From positions 1 to 64,000 of the forward strand of contig CAJQSI010000007.1 in assembly GCA_905612515.1 (NCBI GenBank): a DNA stretch of 64,000 nt. The letters are read 5' to 3'. The DNA is from an uncultured Opitutales bacterium. Lineage in GTDB: Bacteria > Verrucomicrobiota > Verrucomicrobiia > Opitutales > Seribacteraceae. A program made the position numbers and the translations under genes. Numbering within the stretch: the first letter of the stretch is position 1; every line of letters begins with the position of its first letter. Under the pieces are notes generated by a model. The model was not told the DNA's origin. It worked only from the letters and a program-made list of their open reading frames with translations, and did not search any database. This document shows positions 48,203 through 58,300 of the stretch, in pieces.

Positions 48203-50791
48203 GTGGTGAAAAAAGGGATAGGTTCGGGGACTCCAAAAGCCTCTGTCGGAAAAATTACGCCTGTGCGACGACCATGGCTGGCGGCAGGTCTTGCTGTGAC
48301 TGCTCTTGTCTGTTTGGTAAGCCTGCTTGATTACGACGGACAAGGACATGCGGCCCCAAGTGTAGGGGAGCCCCATTTACTAGGTGGAGTTGGAGCATTT
48401 TTGTCGGACCAGATGCTGGCCAGCTTGGGCTTGGGAGCATGGCTTTTGCCTTGGGCTTTTGGCTGTGCCTCGTTTCTTACCTTCGCCGAAAGCACAAAGT
48501 CCATGAGGGTTCGAAAGCTTGCCACCATCGGTTTGGTCATCATCTCAATCGCGGCTTTAGCTAACCTGAGAGACGCCGGATTCAGGGCCGAAGGCGGGGA
48601 ACCTCTTCTCGATAAAGATCTCTACCGCCACGGAGCCGGCGGTTCCTTGGGTGGGGTTTTATATTCAGGTGTTCCGTTACACGCACTGCCTGAGAATCGT
48701 TCGGGTGGCTTTCTAGGCCAATGGTTAGGGGGGTTGGGTACCGGGCTTCTGATGAGCATCACTCTTATCGGCAGTTTGCTTCTCCATTGGTCCGTCAAGC
48801 CAAACTTGGCGTTCGTCGGTCTGCCGGGATGGACAAAAGGCTTGAGGGAGCGTTTGTCTGGAGGAGCCAAAAACCCAAGTGGTCCAGAAGAAGCCCCTAA
48901 AGAAAAGAAAGAGGAAAGTCCATCGGTCGGAGAACCAGAGGCGACGAGTGCCCAAAAGAAAAACTCCATTTTTAGCCGAAAAAAAGAGGATGACGACATC
49001 CTCTTCGGAAAAGTTGGCTCGGAATCAGATGCCGTCGAGACAACACCCTCGCCAACAAAAACAAAAAAGGACACACAGAAAAAATCACTGCCGGATGAAC
49101 CAGACCTCTCCGCGAAAGAGAAAACCGACACCACCGATCCTGAACTCAAAAAAGCGTTGGAGCCTGTGCCGGCGGAGATATTAGAGGCAGGCGAGAACAA
49201 GGGTGTGGATGGCTTTAAGGTAGTAAGAGCAGCTAAAACCGAAAAAGCTGCAGACCTGTTCCCAGAACGAAAAGGCGACTATCACTTCCCCACTCTTGAT
49301 CTTCTCATGGATCCACCCGAAGAAGAGGACTCGGCCGACGAAGATCATATGATCAAGGCTGTCCGGCTTAGGGACACTCTGGCTCAATTCAAGATCGAGG
49401 TTGAACTTGGCGAAGTTCACACAGGACCCGTCATAACGAGATACGACATTCATCCTGCAGCAGGCGTAAAAGTAGCAAAAATTGCAAATCTAGAAAAAGA
49501 CCTCGCAATGGCCCTAAAAGCCGAAAGCGTGAGGATCATTGCTCCCGTTCCCGGAAAAGGATGCGTAGGCATCGAGGTGCCCAACGACAAACCCGCAGCC
49601 GTCTGCCTTAAAGAAATTTTAGAATCAAAGGCTTGGGCAGATGCAAACGCCGAAATTCCAATTGTTTTAGGCAAAGAAGCCAGTGGCGTTCCACTTGTAG
49701 CAGACCTTACAAAAATGCCTCACCTGCTGGTTGCGGGAACCACTGGTTCGGGCAAGACAGTTTGCATCAACACAATTATTGCATCCCTATGTTACCATTC
49801 GAGTCCCGAGGACGTCCGCTTTATCATGGTGGATCCAAAGATCGTTGAGATGAAAGTCTACAACGATCTTCCTCACATGCTCATCCCCGTCGTTACCGAA
49901 CCCAAGAAGGTTCCGGGCGCACTCAAGTGGTTGCTCATCGAAATGGAGCGCCGTTACCAAATTTTCTCAAAAGTGGGTGCTCGAAATATCGCAGGCTTCA
50001 ACGCTAAAATTTTAAATGACAAGAAAGAAAAGGAAAAGGCGATCGCTCTGGAAGCCGAAATGACCCCCGAGGAGCGTGCTGCATTGTCAAGCATTGAGGT
50101 TCCTCGGGACGACAGTGTTTTGGAAATCCCGGAAAATAAACTTCCCTACATCGTCTGCTTTATTGACGAACTCGCCGACCTTATGATGGTGGCGCAAGCC
50201 GATGTCGAAACCGGGATTGCTCGCTTGGCCCAGTTGGCTAGAGCGGCAGGCATACACCTAATAATCGCTACCCAACGACCGTCCGTCAATGTCATCACCG
50301 GCGTTATCAAGGCCAATCTTCCAAGCCGTATCTCTTTTCGTGTAGCTTCCTATCGAGACAGCCAAACGATACTCGATTCCAAGGGAGCGGAAACATTAAT
50401 CGGGCGAGGTGATATGCTTTTCATTCCACCTGGCAGTCCAGTATTTATACGAGCCCAAGGAGCATTCGTAAGCGATGATGAAATCAACGGCATCGTAGAA
50501 TACTTAAAACGGAACGGTCCGCCGGAAATCATTGAAGAAGTACGTGCTCAAGTAGAGGCGGCCGGACAAGAAGAAATTCTTGGAGAAGATGGAGATAGCG
50601 AAGAAGATCCTATGGTCAAGAGAGCCATTGAGATAATTCGTACCACCAAACGCGCCTCAACCTCCAACTTGCAAAGAAAACTGAGCATAGGCTACAATCG
50701 AGCTGCTCGCATAATGGATGAGTTGGAAGACCGAGGAATGGTCGGGCCTGACAATGGTTCACAAGGTAGAGAAATTCTCTTGGACTTGTGA
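48203..50791 (+). CDS. ftsK: DNA translocase FtsK/SpoIIIE
   Basis: An 862-residue chromosome-segregation ATPase. Four N-terminal membrane helices (about residues 30-210) are followed by a charged linker (EEAPKEKKEES onward, about 230-350) and then the RecA-like motor with Walker A GTTGSGKT at 512-519 and Walker B IVCFIDELADLMM. The C-terminal gamma domain, a winged helix that reads KOPS sites, is KRASTSNLQRKLSIGYNRAARIMDELE. It acts at the septum to clear DNA and activate XerCD at dif. Start GTG 48203 has AAGGG eight bases upstream. Next gene is a RodZ-like protein 93 bases on. Confidence 0.97.
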   Translation: MVKKGIGSGTPKASVGKITPVRRPWLAAGLAVTALVCLVSLLDYDGQGHAAPSVGEPHLLGGVGAFLSDQMLASLGLGAWLLPWAFGCASFLTFAESTKSMRVRKLATIGLVIISIAALANLRDAGFRAEGGEPLLDKDLYRHGAGGSLGGVLYSGVPLHALPENRSGGFLGQWLGGLGTGLLMSITLIGSLLLHWSVKPNLAFVGLPGWTKGLRERLSGGAKNPSGPEEAPKEKKEESPSVGEPEATSAQKKNSIFSRKKEDDDILFGKVGSESDAVETTPSPTKTKKDTQKKSLPDEPDLSAKEKTDTTDPELKKALEPVPAEILEAGENKGVDGFKVVRAAKTEKAADLFPERKGDYHFPTLDLLMDPPEEEDSADEDHMIKAVRLRDTLAQFKIEVELGEVHTGPVITRYDIHPAAGVKVAKIANLEKDLAMALKAESVRIIAPVPGKGCVGIEVPNDKPAAVCLKEILESKAWADANAEIPIVLGKEASGVPLVADLTKMPHLLVAGTTGSGKTVCINTIIASLCYHSSPEDVRFIMVDPKIVEMKVYNDLPHMLIPVVTEPKKVPGALKWLLIEMERRYQIFSKVGARNIAGFNAKILNDKKEKEKAIALEAEMTPEERAALSSIEVPRDDSVLEIPENKLPYIVCFIDELADLMMVAQADVETGIARLAQLARAAGIHLIIATQRPSVNVITGVIKANLPSRISFRVASYRDSQTILDSKGAETLIGRGDMLFIPPGSPVFIRAQGAFVSDDEINGIVEYLKRNGPPEIIEEVRAQVEAAGQEEILGEDGDSEEDPMVKRAIEIIRTTKRASTSNLQRKLSIGYNRAARIMDELEDRGMVGPDNGSQGREILLDL

Positions 50792-50884
50792 CACATCAAC
50801 TGGTTAAGGTAAGTCCATGAAAAAAAATCTTAGACAGTTGCTGATTGAATTCCGCCGCCTGTTGTGCCTTAAGTTAACTTAATC

Positions 50885-51706
50885 ATGGCATCCATCGGAC
50901 AAAAGTTGGAAGAGGCTCGTAATAGAAAAGGCATTTCTATACGCGAAGCGGAAGAAGCTACCAAGATTAGGGGCCACTTTCTTGCGTCTTTTGAAAAAGA
51001 TGTGTTTGATGTAGATTTGCCGCCGGTTTATTTGAGCGGCTTCCTCAAGAACTATGCTCGCTTTCTTGGGCTAGATCCTGAGGCGGTTCTCGCAGAGCTT
51101 GACATCTTGTTGCCCGGTCGCTCGGGCAAGGCCGCCAAAAAGTCACTTGGTTCAATTACCTCAGGCAGTGAAGGTGGGGAAACCGAGGTCGCCTCTGGTT
51201 CCGTGACTCAATCGGTAGCAACAGAACCTCGTCGCGGATCACCTCTTTCTAACTCTGAACGAACCAGTACTCAAGGGGTTCTCAAGCCTGTCATCCTAAT
51301 TACTTCCGGGGCATTGGTTCTCGTCGGCATAATTGTCGCCTTGGTTTACGTCTTAAGGAAACCGGATGCTCCAAACTCACCCCCTAATAATTCGGTTATT
51401 ACTGAGAGAGGGACAACAGATTCGGACAGCAGTGCATCTGTTAAAAAAATTACGCTTCGGCTCGCGGCTTATGGGCCTATTGAGCGACTTATTCTTTCAG
51501 ACGATGGGGCCACGCCACCTCAACAAAAATATTATGACAGAAAGTCCCTTAAAGCCGGATGGGAAGAAAGCTTCAGTATCAACGGTTCTTTCCGCTGCTA
51601 TGCCTCCTCTCTGGAAAACATTCGCTATATCATCAACGATGGGCAAGAGCTTGTTCCGCCGAAAAGTGGTCCCGGCAGTTTTGTTTGGACACTGGAAGGG
51701 GAATAG
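50885..51706 (+). CDS. RodZ-like membrane protein with N-terminal HTH
   Basis: A 273-residue single-pass protein. Residues 1-70 form the HTH_25 domain typical of RodZ (KLEEARNRKGISIREAEEATKIRGHFL; LPPVYLSGFLKNYARFLGLD). A disordered stretch leads to one membrane helix (about 137-160, VILITSGALVLVGIIVALVYVL) and a periplasmic beta domain (TLRLAAYGPIERLILSDDG) resembling DUF4115 of RodZ. RodZ ties MreB to the cell wall machinery and sets rod shape; the family also includes regulators, so the call is tentative. Confidence 0.8.
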   Translation: MASIGQKLEEARNRKGISIREAEEATKIRGHFLASFEKDVFDVDLPPVYLSGFLKNYARFLGLDPEAVLAELDILLPGRSGKAAKKSLGSITSGSEGGETEVASGSVTQSVATEPRRGSPLSNSERTSTQGVLKPVILITSGALVLVGIIVALVYVLRKPDAPNSPPNNSVITERGTTDSDSSASVKKITLRLAAYGPIERLILSDDGATPPQQKYYDRKSLKAGWEESFSINGSFRCYASSLENIRYIINDGQELVPPKSGPGSFVWTLEGE

Positions 51707-51712
51707 CGTGCC

Positions 51713-54679
51713 TCAATCTCGGGCTGCCGGGGTAATGTCTAGTTTCAGCGTTTCGCCTTTGCGATTGACCTCTATAGTCGCGGCAACCTTTGGCTTCAAT
51801 TCACCGATTGCGTCGGTATAGTCGTAGACGTTTTCCACTTTCTTGCCCGCCAAGCCGATGATTACATCACCACCTCGAAGCCCCGCCTTATCCGCCGGAC
51901 CGCCTTTTGCAACACCGGACAGCAAGACTCCCTTCAGGTCGCTTTGAGAGTAGTCGGGAATCGTCCCAAGATACGCCGTAAGGCGCCCACGACTTTGCCT
52001 TTTGGGGGCAGACGATGATTTGTAGGGGATTGGGCCATCGCGTTGCAGAAGTTCCATAGTTATTCGGGAAAGAAGTTTGCCGCAATCGGCAGCTGCTTCG
52101 TAATTCAATTTAGCCGCCGTATCCGTCGGGGAATGATAATCTTGGTGAAGACCAGTGAAGGCACTAAGTATTGGAACGCCCCGAGAGTAAAAAGACGTGG
52201 TGTCGGTTGGCAAATGGCTGTCGTTTTGTGGATTGAGGTTCAACCCCACGGGCACATTCGCTTTTTCGATTATTGAAAGCCATCCCTCACCCGAACCGAT
52301 ACCATGCAGGGTGAGTTTCTCTTTGTAACGACCAACCATGTCCAGATTCAGGTAGGCAATAATGGGTAAACTCGCGTTGTCGTCGCGTGCCTTAACTTTT
52401 GTCTCGAGCTCGCGGGCATAATGCGCCGAACCAACAAGGCCTATTTCTTCGCCCGACCATGCGGCAAAGCAAATATCGAAATTCATTTTTAGCAAACCAC
52501 GCTTTTTGAGATCGGCCAAAAACTGAGCTATCTCCAAAAGAACTGCAATTCCGGAGGCGTTGTCGTCGGCGCCAGGATGAATTTTCTTTTTTGCATTTTT
52601 CTTTGCTCGGGACCCGACTCGTCCCTTGCCGACATGATCCAAATGAGCTCCGATCACAATAAATTGCTTCGAGGGCTTCTTGCCTGCCCGCAACCATCCC
52701 AAGATATTTCGCCCCGTACCTTTTTCTCGAATTATTTCTATTTCTGATTCCAACTGAACCCCTTTGAAAGGAAAGCCCATTGCAGGTTCCCCTTTGTCGA
52801 GCGCGTTATGCACTGTCTGCAGATCCTTTCCGGCTAAGGTAAAAATATTTGAGGCAAGCTGATCATCTATTGAAGCAGCCAGTAGAGACATTCCGGAACC
52901 AGTGGCATCTGGGAAGAAGCTCACCAGTTCCTTTCTGTTCTCAGCGTTTGGACCCGTTACAAATAGTACACCCGCGGCTCCAAGGTCCCGGGCAATAGAA
53001 GCTTTTTTTCGTAGGGCTGCATGGCTCGCAAATTTATCTTTTCGTTTCTTCTCCCACCCATTCGGCAAATAGCGAAGCACAATCACCCATTTGCCTTTTA
53101 CATCCAGATGAACGTAAGAATCGTATTCTGAAAATCCGTCCACAGGTGGAGTTTGTAGACCGTAGCCGGCAAAAACCACATCTCGCGAGTCCTTGGCTCC
53201 AGTATCGGAAAAGGCGATCGGTCGCCAGTTCTTGCCTAACTCAAAAGCAATACTTGTCTTGTTCTCAATTCGCAGAAAATTTCCCTTTCCGAGCCTTACT
53301 TCCTTTGTAAATGGAAATGTTTGAAACCAAGATCGATTGCTTCCCGCAGGCTCGATACCGTAAGAAGCAAGAAGATCGGCCACGTACTTGGAGGCCAATC
53401 GAGCTCCTTGTGATCCCGTGAAACGACCCTCCAGTTTTTCAGAAGCAAGGTATTCGACATGAACCCGAGCGTCCGCAGAATCAATTTCCGGAGAAGAGCG
53501 GTGCTCGGTGACCGACTCTCGCAGGTCCTCCGATTTATTGAGCCGAGGGACATCACCGGCAGCAGCGAGTAAACCCATCGCCGCTTCGTGATTCCATCCA
53601 GCAAGGTGAATCTGAGACTGTTTTGCAGCTCCTCTGTTACTCGTCCAAGACAAGGATTTTCCATCTGGCGAAAAACAGGGCAGACCGTCAAAACCATCTG
53701 TAAAAGTAACGCGAGCAGGTTCTTTTGCACCCTTTGCGTCGACAAGATAAAGTTCAAAGTTCTGAAAACCGTGTACATTGGTTGAAAAGATTAAGTATTT
53801 TCCCGAAGGATGAAAAAATGGCGCCCATGACATCTTCCCGAGATTTGTTAGCTTTCTCTGCTCAGACCCGTCCACATTCATAACATAGATTTCAGCCTGG
53901 TGACCGTTTTTGGAAAATCGGCGCCAACATATCTGGGTACCATCGGCATTAAAGAAGGGTCCGCCATCGTAACCCGCAACATTCGTGAGACGTTGCAGGT
54001 TGGAGCCATCGGAATTCATAAGGAAAATTTCGGAAAAATAAGATTTGTCTCGTTCCAGAATTTTCTTCTCATCTTCCGAAAGGTCCCGTTCGTAAGCTTG
54101 GCGATTGGAGGCAAATACTATAAGATTTCCGTCAGGAGAATAGCATCCCTCTGCATCGTAACCACGGGCATTTGTAAGGTTGCGAAGGTTTCCGGACTTC
54201 AAGTCTTTTTCAAAAATTTCGTACCACTCGTCGTAGTCCCATGAATACTTTCGAGCCTTGCCTGACTCACGGAACTCCAGTTCCACCTTCTGCTTGTCCT
54301 TCGCCGCCGGGTCTTCGTGACTGGATGCGAAAAGAGCCTTTTCCTCGACCGGATGAAGCCATGAGCAAGTCGTCTTGCCTAAACCAGTGGACACAAGATC
54401 CGTTTCCCCAGTTACCAAATCGAGGACATAGATTTGATAGAAAGGGTTTTCAGGTAACCGTTCCGATTGGTAAATAAGCTTCTTCCCGTCTGCTGAAAAA
54501 TAGCCCTCGCCGCTACGCTTTCCCGCGAAAGTGAGTTTCCGCCCACGCGAAAGCAGTCGTGCCTCGTTTTCCTTGGTTAGCTCCACTTGCTTTTCCGTTA
54601 GCTTCGATTCCAACCGCTCTGTAGCAGTCGGAATCGCAAATAGGGCCAGAGTGGTGAAAAAGGTTATGGTCATATTCAA
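51713..54679 (-). CDS. secreted M28 peptidase with TolB-like propeller, PA and PDZ domains
   Basis: A 988-residue exported protein. A signal peptide (MTITFFTTLALFAIPTAT) is followed by a TolB-type beta-propeller of WD40-like repeats (IYVLDLVTGET; DSDGSNLQRLTNVAGYDG; SPDGNLIVFASNRQ) up to about 385, a protease-associated domain around 490-640, and the M28 zinc peptidase core with IGAHLDHVG, GADDNASGIAVLLE, SGEEIGLVGS, LNLDMVGR and QDYHSPTDT, all metal ligands intact. A PDZ domain ends the protein (SGVAKGGPADKAGLRGGDVI). Probably an aminopeptidase acting in the periplasm or outside the cell. Confidence 0.9.
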   Translation of the reverse strand: MNMTITFFTTLALFAIPTATERLESKLTEKQVELTKENEARLLSRGRKLTFAGKRSGEGYFSADGKKLIYQSERLPENPFYQIYVLDLVTGETDLVSTGLGKTTCSWLHPVEEKALFASSHEDPAAKDKQKVELEFRESGKARKYSWDYDEWYEIFEKDLKSGNLRNLTNARGYDAEGCYSPDGNLIVFASNRQAYERDLSEDEKKILERDKSYFSEIFLMNSDGSNLQRLTNVAGYDGGPFFNADGTQICWRRFSKNGHQAEIYVMNVDGSEQRKLTNLGKMSWAPFFHPSGKYLIFSTNVHGFQNFELYLVDAKGAKEPARVTFTDGFDGLPCFSPDGKSLSWTSNRGAAKQSQIHLAGWNHEAAMGLLAAAGDVPRLNKSEDLRESVTEHRSSPEIDSADARVHVEYLASEKLEGRFTGSQGARLASKYVADLLASYGIEPAGSNRSWFQTFPFTKEVRLGKGNFLRIENKTSIAFELGKNWRPIAFSDTGAKDSRDVVFAGYGLQTPPVDGFSEYDSYVHLDVKGKWVIVLRYLPNGWEKKRKDKFASHAALRKKASIARDLGAAGVLFVTGPNAENRKELVSFFPDATGSGMSLLAASIDDQLASNIFTLAGKDLQTVHNALDKGEPAMGFPFKGVQLESEIEIIREKGTGRNILGWLRAGKKPSKQFIVIGAHLDHVGKGRVGSRAKKNAKKKIHPGADDNASGIAVLLEIAQFLADLKKRGLLKMNFDICFAAWSGEEIGLVGSAHYARELETKVKARDDNASLPIIAYLNLDMVGRYKEKLTLHGIGSGEGWLSIIEKANVPVGLNLNPQNDSHLPTDTTSFYSRGVPILSAFTGLHQDYHSPTDTAAKLNYEAAADCGKLLSRITMELLQRDGPIPYKSSSAPKRQSRGRLTAYLGTIPDYSQSDLKGVLLSGVAKGGPADKAGLRGGDVIIGLAGKKVENVYDYTDAIGELKPKVAATIEVNRKGETLKLDITPAARD

Positions 54680-54875
54680 TTAAAAAGTCGGTTGAGGCTA
54701 GGAACGAAAAGCTGTGGGCAAGAACAGTGGCTAGGGAATACTAAGGTTACTTGAATAACGCTGCCTCACTTGCTCGCAAGCCAGATCGATTGCAACACAG
54801 CCAATTTTAATGAAGGGCGAGGGGGTTAAAATCAGTTGCAATACCTTAACATTGGGCAAAACTTAATGCCTCGAT

Positions 54876-56168
54876 ATGAAAATTCACAATAGAGTTCTTA
54901 TTGGTCTAGTTTGCATAATGGGACTTTCTCGTTTGGCTATCGCGGAAACCTCGTGGCCTGACTACCGAGGTCCCAAGCAAGACGGTTCCGTCAATGGCGT
55001 GGATCTCCCGCTTCAATGGAGCGAGGGCAATCAGGTCATGTGGAAAACGGTCGTTCACGGTCGCGGTTGGTCGAGCCCCATAGTTGCCGACGACCAAGTG
55101 TGGCTCACTACCGCCACGCCCGATGGTCGGGAATTGCATGTCCTTTGTGTTGACGCCACCTCGGGAAAAATTCTCCTCGACCGTAAGCTCTTTCAAATTG
55201 CCAAGCCTCAATTCGCACACGCCTTTAACTCTTACGCATCACCTTCCCCGCTGATCGACAGTTCGCATGTTTATGTTTCCTTTGGTTCACCCGGAACCGC
55301 TTGCCTCGACCTAAAGACGCATAAGACCCTCTGGGAAAGAACAGATCTAGTATGCGATCACTTTCGTGGTGCGGGTTCATCTCCTTTCGTTTACGAAAAT
55401 TTAATTATTCTCACCATGGACGGGGCAGACTACCAATACTTGATCGCCCTCGACAAGCTCACGGGCAACACAGTTTGGCGAACAGACCGTTCAACAGACT
55501 TCGGCGATCTCGATCCCAACACCGGCTTGCCCAAACGCGGTGGTGACTTCCGTAAGAGTTACGCCACTCCAGTCCTCGTGGAGGTCAAGGGACAAAGCCA
55601 ACTCATCAGCCCCGGAGCCAAGGCTGTATTCGCGTATGACCCTCGCACCGGCAAAGAAATCTGGACGATTCGGTACGGCAACCATTCCAGTGCCGCTCGA
55701 ACCCTTGTTGGCCATGAAATGGCTTTCATCAATACTGGCTACGGAAAGGCCGAGCTTCTTGGCATTCGCATCGACGGCAAAGGCGATGTAACCGACACGC
55801 ACATCGTCTGGCGTCTCCGCAAGGGTGCCCCAAACAAACCTTCTCCCGTTCTTCACGATGGCCACCTTTACACTGTAACTGATGGCGGAGTTGCCTCCTG
55901 TATCAATCCCAAAACGGGCGAAGTCATCTGGCAGGCCCGCATCGGCGGAGAATATTCCGCGTCTCTTCTTTTATCCAAGGGAAATATCTACTGTTTTGAC
56001 CAAGATGGAACCTGTTTAGTTTTTCAAGCCAACCCAAAGGAATTTAAGCAGGTTTCTAAATCGGAATTAGACGATGGATGCATGTCCTCTCCTGCGGTTT
56101 TTTTAAACTCACTTATTTTGCGTACAAAGACACATCTTTATCGCATTCAAAAAAGGGTAAATAAATGA
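54876..56168 (+). CDS. exported PQQ-like beta-propeller protein
   Basis: A 430-residue protein with signal peptide (MKIHNRVLIGLVCIMGLSRLAIAE) and an eight-bladed propeller of the PQQ/BamB type. It has repeated blade motifs ending in tryptophan (GNQVMWKTVVHGRGW; TGNTVWRTD; TGKEIWTIRYG; TGEVIWQARIG) plus GPKQDGSVNGVDLPLQWSEG near the start, a hallmark of this family in Planctomycetes and Verrucomicrobia. No catalytic dehydrogenase cysteine pair is seen, so PQQ binding is not implied. It overlaps the lipoprotein gene by four bases. Confidence 0.86.
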   Translation: MKIHNRVLIGLVCIMGLSRLAIAETSWPDYRGPKQDGSVNGVDLPLQWSEGNQVMWKTVVHGRGWSSPIVADDQVWLTTATPDGRELHVLCVDATSGKILLDRKLFQIAKPQFAHAFNSYASPSPLIDSSHVYVSFGSPGTACLDLKTHKTLWERTDLVCDHFRGAGSSPFVYENLIILTMDGADYQYLIALDKLTGNTVWRTDRSTDFGDLDPNTGLPKRGGDFRKSYATPVLVEVKGQSQLISPGAKAVFAYDPRTGKEIWTIRYGNHSSAARTLVGHEMAFINTGYGKAELLGIRIDGKGDVTDTHIVWRLRKGAPNKPSPVLHDGHLYTVTDGGVASCINPKTGEVIWQARIGGEYSASLLLSKGNIYCFDQDGTCLVFQANPKEFKQVSKSELDDGCMSSPAVFLNSLILRTKTHLYRIQKRVNK

Positions 56169-56977
56169 ATCGATTCCTTTTGTTAATCTCCTTCCTTACA
56201 ACTTTTTTAGTAAGTTGCCAAGATGAGGAATCGACCGCTCAAGAATCTGTGGCTCCACATGTGGAAACAGTACTTAAATCGGAATACAGCACATTGCTGG
56301 CTAAATATTTCGCAGAAAGTGCCGACTTTAACGAAACCCTAAAAAATCTAAAATCCGAAATGCTTGCTGATGCAGAGAGCAGGCAAGCTACGATCGAGGC
56401 CTTGCAAGCCGATGGCATCCTAAAGCATGCGGAAATTTCGTCACTGAAAAACTCCCTTGCGGAGAACCAGGCAAAGCTGAATGACTGTAAAGAAATTGGC
56501 GTTGCTCTTCGGGCTGAATTAAAAGGGGCGAAAAATCTTGGAGCGTCCGAATATGCAGACATCTTCGAACGCTCTGGAAATATTTCACACGAACATTCGA
56601 TTAGGCTCTTCGAGGTTTTTCTAGAAAAATATCCTACCGGTTCAGTCTCTCAAAAAGCTCAATCAAGAATTAATCACCATAAGAGACAAATGATTATCAC
56701 AAAAAACCGAACATTTGCACGTCCTCTTCGCATTTGGCAAAGTCGTTTTCTGGCTGCCCGCCTGTCCACTTCCACTCAAGCTCTCTCAGCTCTAGAATCC
56801 CTAATCGGCCGAAAGGCTGACTCTGGCAAAAGAGGTTCTTCATCCGAGTTTAAGGAAATCACTTATTTTTGGCGTGATTGCATCTCCGATCTTGCTGGTG
56901 GATTTAGAGACCTCGTAGTCGAAACAGTGGACGACAAAATCACCAGGGTCTACTCTGGCGAAACGCTCAACAAGTAA
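56165..56977 (+). CDS. coiled-coil lipoprotein of unknown function
   Basis: A 270-residue protein with a lipoprotein signal (MNRFLLLISFLTTFLVSCQDEE, lipobox LVSC with cysteine 18). Residues about 35-115 are heptad-rich coiled coil (ILKHAEISSLKNSLAENQAKLNDCK). The C-terminal half is helical and basic, without recognised motif; it has TPR-like traits (YADIFERSGNISHEHSIRLFEVFLEKYPTGSVSQKAQSRI). ATGA overlap with the propeller gene suggests the two proteins work together in the envelope. Confidence 0.75.
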   Translation: MNRFLLLISFLTTFLVSCQDEESTAQESVAPHVETVLKSEYSTLLAKYFAESADFNETLKNLKSEMLADAESRQATIEALQADGILKHAEISSLKNSLAENQAKLNDCKEIGVALRAELKGAKNLGASEYADIFERSGNISHEHSIRLFEVFLEKYPTGSVSQKAQSRINHHKRQMIITKNRTFARPLRIWQSRFLAARLSTSTQALSALESLIGRKADSGKRGSSSEFKEITYFWRDCISDLAGGFRDLVVETVDDKITRVYSGETLNK

Positions 56978-56983
56978 CACTCC

Positions 56984-58300
56984 ATGCCTTCAAGGGCTGC
57001 ATGCGATTCCCGACATCTGAGCCAGCTCACGGTCACGGGTCTCGTCGTGGCAAGCATGATAGGCACGGGGGTGTACACCTCTCTAGGGTACCAAGCAGAC
57101 GCCCTTTCCTCGACAACCTCGTTGCTCCTTCTCTGGGTCGTCGGAGGTATTCACGCTCTTTGCGGTGCTTTTTGCTACGCCGAACTCTCTGCCGCCTTTC
57201 CGCGTTCGGGCGGAGAATATCACCTTCTTTCTAAGGTTTACCACCCATTTCTAGGTTTTCTCGCTGGCTGGGTATCCGTGACAGTGAGTTTTGCCGCTCC
57301 TATCGCGCTCGCCGCTATCGCCTTTGAGACTTATGCTGCTCCGCTGCTGCCCTCCGTGCCGACCGGCAGTCTCGCCTGTCTGCTAATTTGCTTCATGACA
57401 ATCGTGCACTGCCGTGGCGTTCAAACCGGTGCCCGAGCTCAAAACTGGCTCACGGGAGTGAAGCTCCTTCTTCTTTCTGCCTTCATTATTGCAGGCCTTC
57501 TCGTTCCTGCCGAAGAAGCAAACTTATCCACTACCACCACCCTCGATTTTTCCGAACTCCTTGGAGGCGGGTTTGCAGTGTCGCTAGTATATGTTTCCTA
57601 TTCTTTCACGGGTTGGAATGCCGCCGTGTATGTGGCAGGGGAAACTCGCAATCCCTCTCGCGCGCTACCCATCGCCCTCCTTTCCGGGGTAGCCATGGTG
57701 ACGGTCCTTTATCTTTCACTGAACTATGTCTTTCTTCGCGTAACTCCTCTCGAGGAAATTCGAGCCCTCGAAAACAAGGAGGGAGTTGCGGCCCTCGGAG
57801 CACAACATGCCTTCGGAGCTCTCGGCAGTAATTGGCTCCGAGCTATCATCTCAGCCGGGCTTTTCTCTACGGTCGGGGCGCTCATATTGACAGGTTCTCG
57901 CATCGCCACGTCAATCGGGGAAGATTATCCAGTCTTCGGTTTTCTCGCCAAACGCAACCAGCGAGGCGCCCCAATTCGAGCACTGCTTTTGATAGGGACC
58001 GTGGCTCTTGCCCTAGTGGTCACATCCTCATTTGAAACTGTCCTCGTGTATATCGAATTCATAACGTTGATATTCACTTTCATGACTGCTGCCGGCGTCT
58101 TTGTGCTCCGAAGGAAGGCGGCTAAGAAAGAAAGCCCTTTCCGCATGCCCTTGTTTCCACTAACTCCGTTCATCTACCTTGGAATTACCGCCTGGATAAT
58201 CTGGCATGTACTGACCGAACGACCCGTGCAAGCTCTCGCGGGATTGGGAACTTTGGCGATTGGGTCTATAGTCTATGTTTTGTGTTGCGACAAGAAATGA
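56984..58300 (+). CDS. APC-family amino acid/polyamine transporter
   Basis: A 438-residue membrane protein with about 12 helices. It begins with the conserved first helix [17 protein letters not shown], then [36 protein letters not shown] and the later [29 protein letters not shown], all APC signatures. Substrate cannot be set; the GETRNP motif is shared by cationic and neutral amino-acid carriers. It starts six bases after the lipoprotein stop, so it is probably in the same transcript. Confidence 0.88.
   Translation: MPSRAACDSRHLSQLTVTGLVVASMIGTGVYTSLGYQADALSSTTSLLLLWVVGGIHALCGAFCYAELSAAFPRSGGEYHLLSKVYHPFLGFLAGWVSVTVSFAAPIALAAIAFETYAAPLLPSVPTGSLACLLICFMTIVHCRGVQTGARAQNWLTGVKLLLLSAFIIAGLLVPAEEANLSTTTTLDFSELLGGGFAVSLVYVSYSFTGWNAAVYVAGETRNPSRALPIALLSGVAMVTVLYLSLNYVFLRVTPLEEIRALENKEGVAALGAQHAFGALGSNWLRAIISAGLFSTVGALILTGSRIATSIGEDYPVFGFLAKRNQRGAPIRALLLIGTVALALVVTSSFETVLVYIEFITLIFTFMTAAGVFVLRRKAAKKESPFRMPLFPLTPFIYLGITAWIIWHVLTERPVQALAGLGTLAIGSIVYVLCCDKK

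Noticed and set aside
56248-56272. TCCACATGTGGA palindrome in the lipoprotein gene, looking like a third parS site
   Set aside because: The outer bases do not match the TGTT/AACA arms and the core is CATG-centred, so it is a poor parS candidate inside normal coding sequence.
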